From: an uncultured Clostridium sp. | Lineage (GTDB): Bacteria; Bacillota; Clostridia; Christensenellales; Borkfalkiaceae | Reading direction: 5' to 3' | Assembly (NCBI GenBank): GCA_900555925.1 | Contig: USMU01000022.1 | Span: 1 to 23,509 of the forward strand | Length of the DNA: 23,509 nucleotides | Shown: positions 22,154 to 23,509 of the stretch, piece by piece | Layout: the number at the start of each line of letters is the position of its first letter | Position numbering within the stretch: the stretch's first letter is position 1 | Notes under the pieces: model-generated | Told to the model about the DNA's origin: nothing | Seen by the model: the letters and a program-made list of their open reading frames with translations, nothing else | Databases searched by the model: none | Made by a program: the position numbers and the translations under genes

Positions 22154-22993
22154 ATGAAAGATCAAAAATACTTTAAAACCTGTAACGGCATCGAATTATT
22201 GACCGAGTGGAGCGACCGAAGGACAAGCCCAAAAGCCCCAACGGAATACCAAAAGAACAGCAGAAAGGCAAAAAAGGCCGCATCTGATTTATTTACTCAT
22301 CTCGTTTTTGAAAAAGGAGAAAAACCCATAGATGGCACAGATTTTGCCGATAAAATGCCGTATACAAGCAGTAGCGGCTTCGGTTGTATTTGGTTAGTAA
22401 ATAACCAAGCCCGAAAGCTGGGCACGGATTTATATTTAAAAGGAATAGCGATCAGCGCCGACGGTTACCCCGTTATTTTTTGGGAACACATGGAAGACGG
22501 CGAAGAAAGCGGCGAAAAATGGGAGATCGTAAAACCAATCACCGAACGGGAAGAGCTTAAAAATAAAGCCGTTCAATTATATTTAACATACTCAGAGCGC
22601 ACGCACGAAAATCATAGAAGCCGCTATATAATACATTATAATTTATGGTATTTGGCAGAATTTGAAACGAAAGATCAATTATCTTTTTTTATGCGCACAA
22701 TGAGGATAAAAAAGAAGCTAATAGAAAGGCGTTTCGGCGCCCCGTATGGACTTTTTGAACAATATAAACTTAATGCAAAATATATTGATATTTCTTTCAT
22801 GAGTCTTGACGAAATCCCAAACATAGCAAAGCCTTTTAAAGCCTTATCAAATGGAAGTATTGTAACTTGCTACTTTTTGAATAAAAAAGGATATTTATAT
22901 ATCTTTCGACCGAATCCGAATATTAAAAACATCTATAAGCCTTTACCAGTGGCCGAGCATATCGCGCATCATAAAATATACGGAACATATTAA
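22154..22993 (+). CDS. Unrecognised 279-residue accessory protein
   Basis: I do not recognise this protein. Residues 1-50 are basic and helical (RRTSPKAPTEYQKNSRKAKKAASDLF). About 65-130 is a beta-looking part with GFGCIWLVNNQARKLGTDLYLKGIAISADGYPVIFWEHMED. From about 135 it is helical and aromatic (AVQLYLTYSERTHENHRSRYIIHYNLWYLAEF), and the last 60 residues have further strands. There is no signal peptide or membrane helix. The ATG at 22154 has GGAGGT about 8 bases upstream. The open frame extends 41 codons further without a ribosome site and is not used. Base composition falls to AT-rich in the second half. It is followed by a 51-residue gene 13 bases downstream, so the two form a small operon. 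Confidence 0.8.
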   Translation: MKDQKYFKTCNGIELLTEWSDRRTSPKAPTEYQKNSRKAKKAASDLFTHLVFEKGEKPIDGTDFADKMPYTSSSGFGCIWLVNNQARKLGTDLYLKGIAISADGYPVIFWEHMEDGEESGEKWEIVKPITEREELKNKAVQLYLTYSERTHENHRSRYIIHYNLWYLAEFETKDQLSFFMRTMRIKKKLIERRFGAPYGLFEQYKLNAKYIDISFMSLDEIPNIAKPFKALSNGSIVTCYFLNKKGYLYIFRPNPNIKNIYKPLPVAEHIAHHKIYGTY

Positions 22994-23006
22994 GGAGCCC
23001 GGAAAG

Positions 23007-23162
23007 ATGACCCAGAACACCACACAGAAACGCATAATAAAGGCCCTTGCAGCTTCCCCCGCGGCGGCTCTCCGTGAGCTGATCCGAAAGAGTAACGACG
23101 CGGAAGAAATCGCATATATCAAACGAGTTGCCGAGGCTCTCAATATAAAAATAGGAGATTAA
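23007..23162 (+). CDS. Small 51-residue helical protein downstream of the accessory gene
   Basis: A short reading frame beginning MTQNTTQKRIIKALAASPAA and ending LNIKIGD, with AAGGAG at 22992-22997 nine bases before the ATG. The body is two amphipathic helices (KRIIKALAASPAAALRELIRKS and AEEIAYIKRVAEAL). It has no known domain that I can name. It starts 13 bases after the 279-residue gene and is followed by a terminator-like hairpin, which supports a real second gene of that operon. It could be a partner, a regulator or an antitoxin-like protein; none of these is shown by the sequence. Confidence 0.65.
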   Translation: MTQNTTQKRIIKALAASPAAALRELIRKSNDAEEIAYIKRVAEALNIKIGD

Positions 23163-23205
23163 AAAATCGAAATATAAAGACCAACCGCGGCAACCATAAG
23201 CCCGC

Positions 23206-23240
23206 AAGGCGTAACCCGTAAAGGGCTACGCCTTTATTAT
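23206..23240 (+). terminator. Terminator of the accessory operon
   Basis: AAGGCGTA pairs with TACGCCTT, then CCC with GGG after one mismatch, around GTAAA. TATTATTTAT follows. It lies 43 bases after the 51-residue gene. The T-run is broken by A, so strength is moderate. Confidence 0.6.
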
Positions 23241-23280
23241 TTATAATCCGTTCCAAATCAAAGACACCGAAGCAAAAGCC

Positions 23281-23314
23281 AAGGCGCACCACCACAACGG
23301 CGGCGCGCTTTTTT
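23281..23314 (+). terminator. Second terminator-like hairpin
   Basis: An imperfect GC-rich stem (AAG-CGC-CC with GG-GCG-CTT, one bulge and one mismatch) is followed by TTTTTT. It may back up the preceding terminator or end an unseen transcript. Confidence 0.4.
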
Positions 23315-23509
23315 CTTTTCTCTTCCCGTTCCCGGAATATATCGCGCGCCACCCTCACCGAAACGGGCATAAAATAAGCCCATAGGGAGCGAAACCCGCC
23401 ACCCTTACAAAGCACACGACAGACAACGAAAAAGCGCGAAAAACCGCAAAAGAACGCGCTAAAATTAAGCAACAAAATCGCGGACATATTCGGACAAACC
23501 CGAAAAATA
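23315..23509. other. Right end of window, no gene seen
   Basis: Two plus-strand frames stay open to the window edge (from about 23380) with Lys-, Arg- and Gln-rich translations, but neither has a start codon with a ribosome site. The minus-strand frame at 23140-23487 is low-complexity and crosses both hairpins. This may be the beginning of a gene that continues outside. Confidence 0.35.

Noticed and set aside
21734..22165. Minus-strand open frames of 143 and 62 codons in the right-hand spacer
   Set aside because: They lack ribosome sites, run across the 279-residue gene's promoter and leader (143-codon frame) or the strong terminator hairpin (62-codon frame), and show no protein-like pattern.
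1..23509. CRISPR array or transposase
   Set aside because: No regularly spaced repeat series, no cas-like protein and no transposase or integrase motif was seen on either strand.

Overview
The window reads as a stretch of chromosome from a Bacillota (Clostridia-like) bacterium of medium GC content. The signs are strong AAGGAG-type ribosome sites, TTGACA/TATAAT-like promoters, the sua5-ywlE-rpiB-upp gene set known from Bacillus, a DnaD-domain protein, a DUF951 protein and a P-type signal peptidase. I cannot place it below that level from sequence alone.

Layout. Positions 1-200 hold the tail of an unidentified gene, a small tandem repeat and a terminator. A tRNA-Leu(CAG) follows on the minus strand. 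From about 326 to 18827 nearly everything is a tightly packed run of minus-strand genes. In transcription order (right to left) these are sbcD-sbcC, an esterase-like protein that has lost its nucleophile, DUF951, signal peptidase I, DegV, a two-helix membrane protein with an acidic tail, an ACT protein and UPF0210. A strong promoter at 9037-9064 then drives pepF, dnaB, sua5 and a YwlE-type arginine phosphatase. Another promoter at 3696-3724 drives rpiB and upp. After a stem-loop come an MscS channel, a membrane partner translationally linked to it, and a peptidase E-like protein. Divergent from sbcD, on the plus strand, is a large DnaD-type replication protein, followed by tRNA-Ser(GGA).

Beyond the 3' end of tRNA-Ser the character changes. 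There is an AT-rich spacer with a tandem TACCCCAAAT repeat, a 96-residue orphan, several stem-loops, an unrecognised 279-residue gene and a 51-residue gene. This looks like an accessory element inserted at the tRNA; no integrase or second attachment site is visible. The tRNA-Leu 3' end at the left also points outward and has a similar C4-containing tandem repeat about 90 bases beyond it, so both window ends may be element borders around a core segment.

Functional themes. Two replication proteins stand out. The DnaB helicase ends in an SSB-tip-like acidic tail. The DnaD protein carries at least three tandem repeats and ends in what resembles the N-terminal zinc domain of the DnaI/DnaC helicase loader, without the AAA+ domain. 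Other oddities are a histone-H1-like lysine-rich tail on the arginine phosphatase, an SbcC without a CxxC zinc hook, and overlapping sbcD/dnaD-like promoters threaded with ACTGAAA half-sites.
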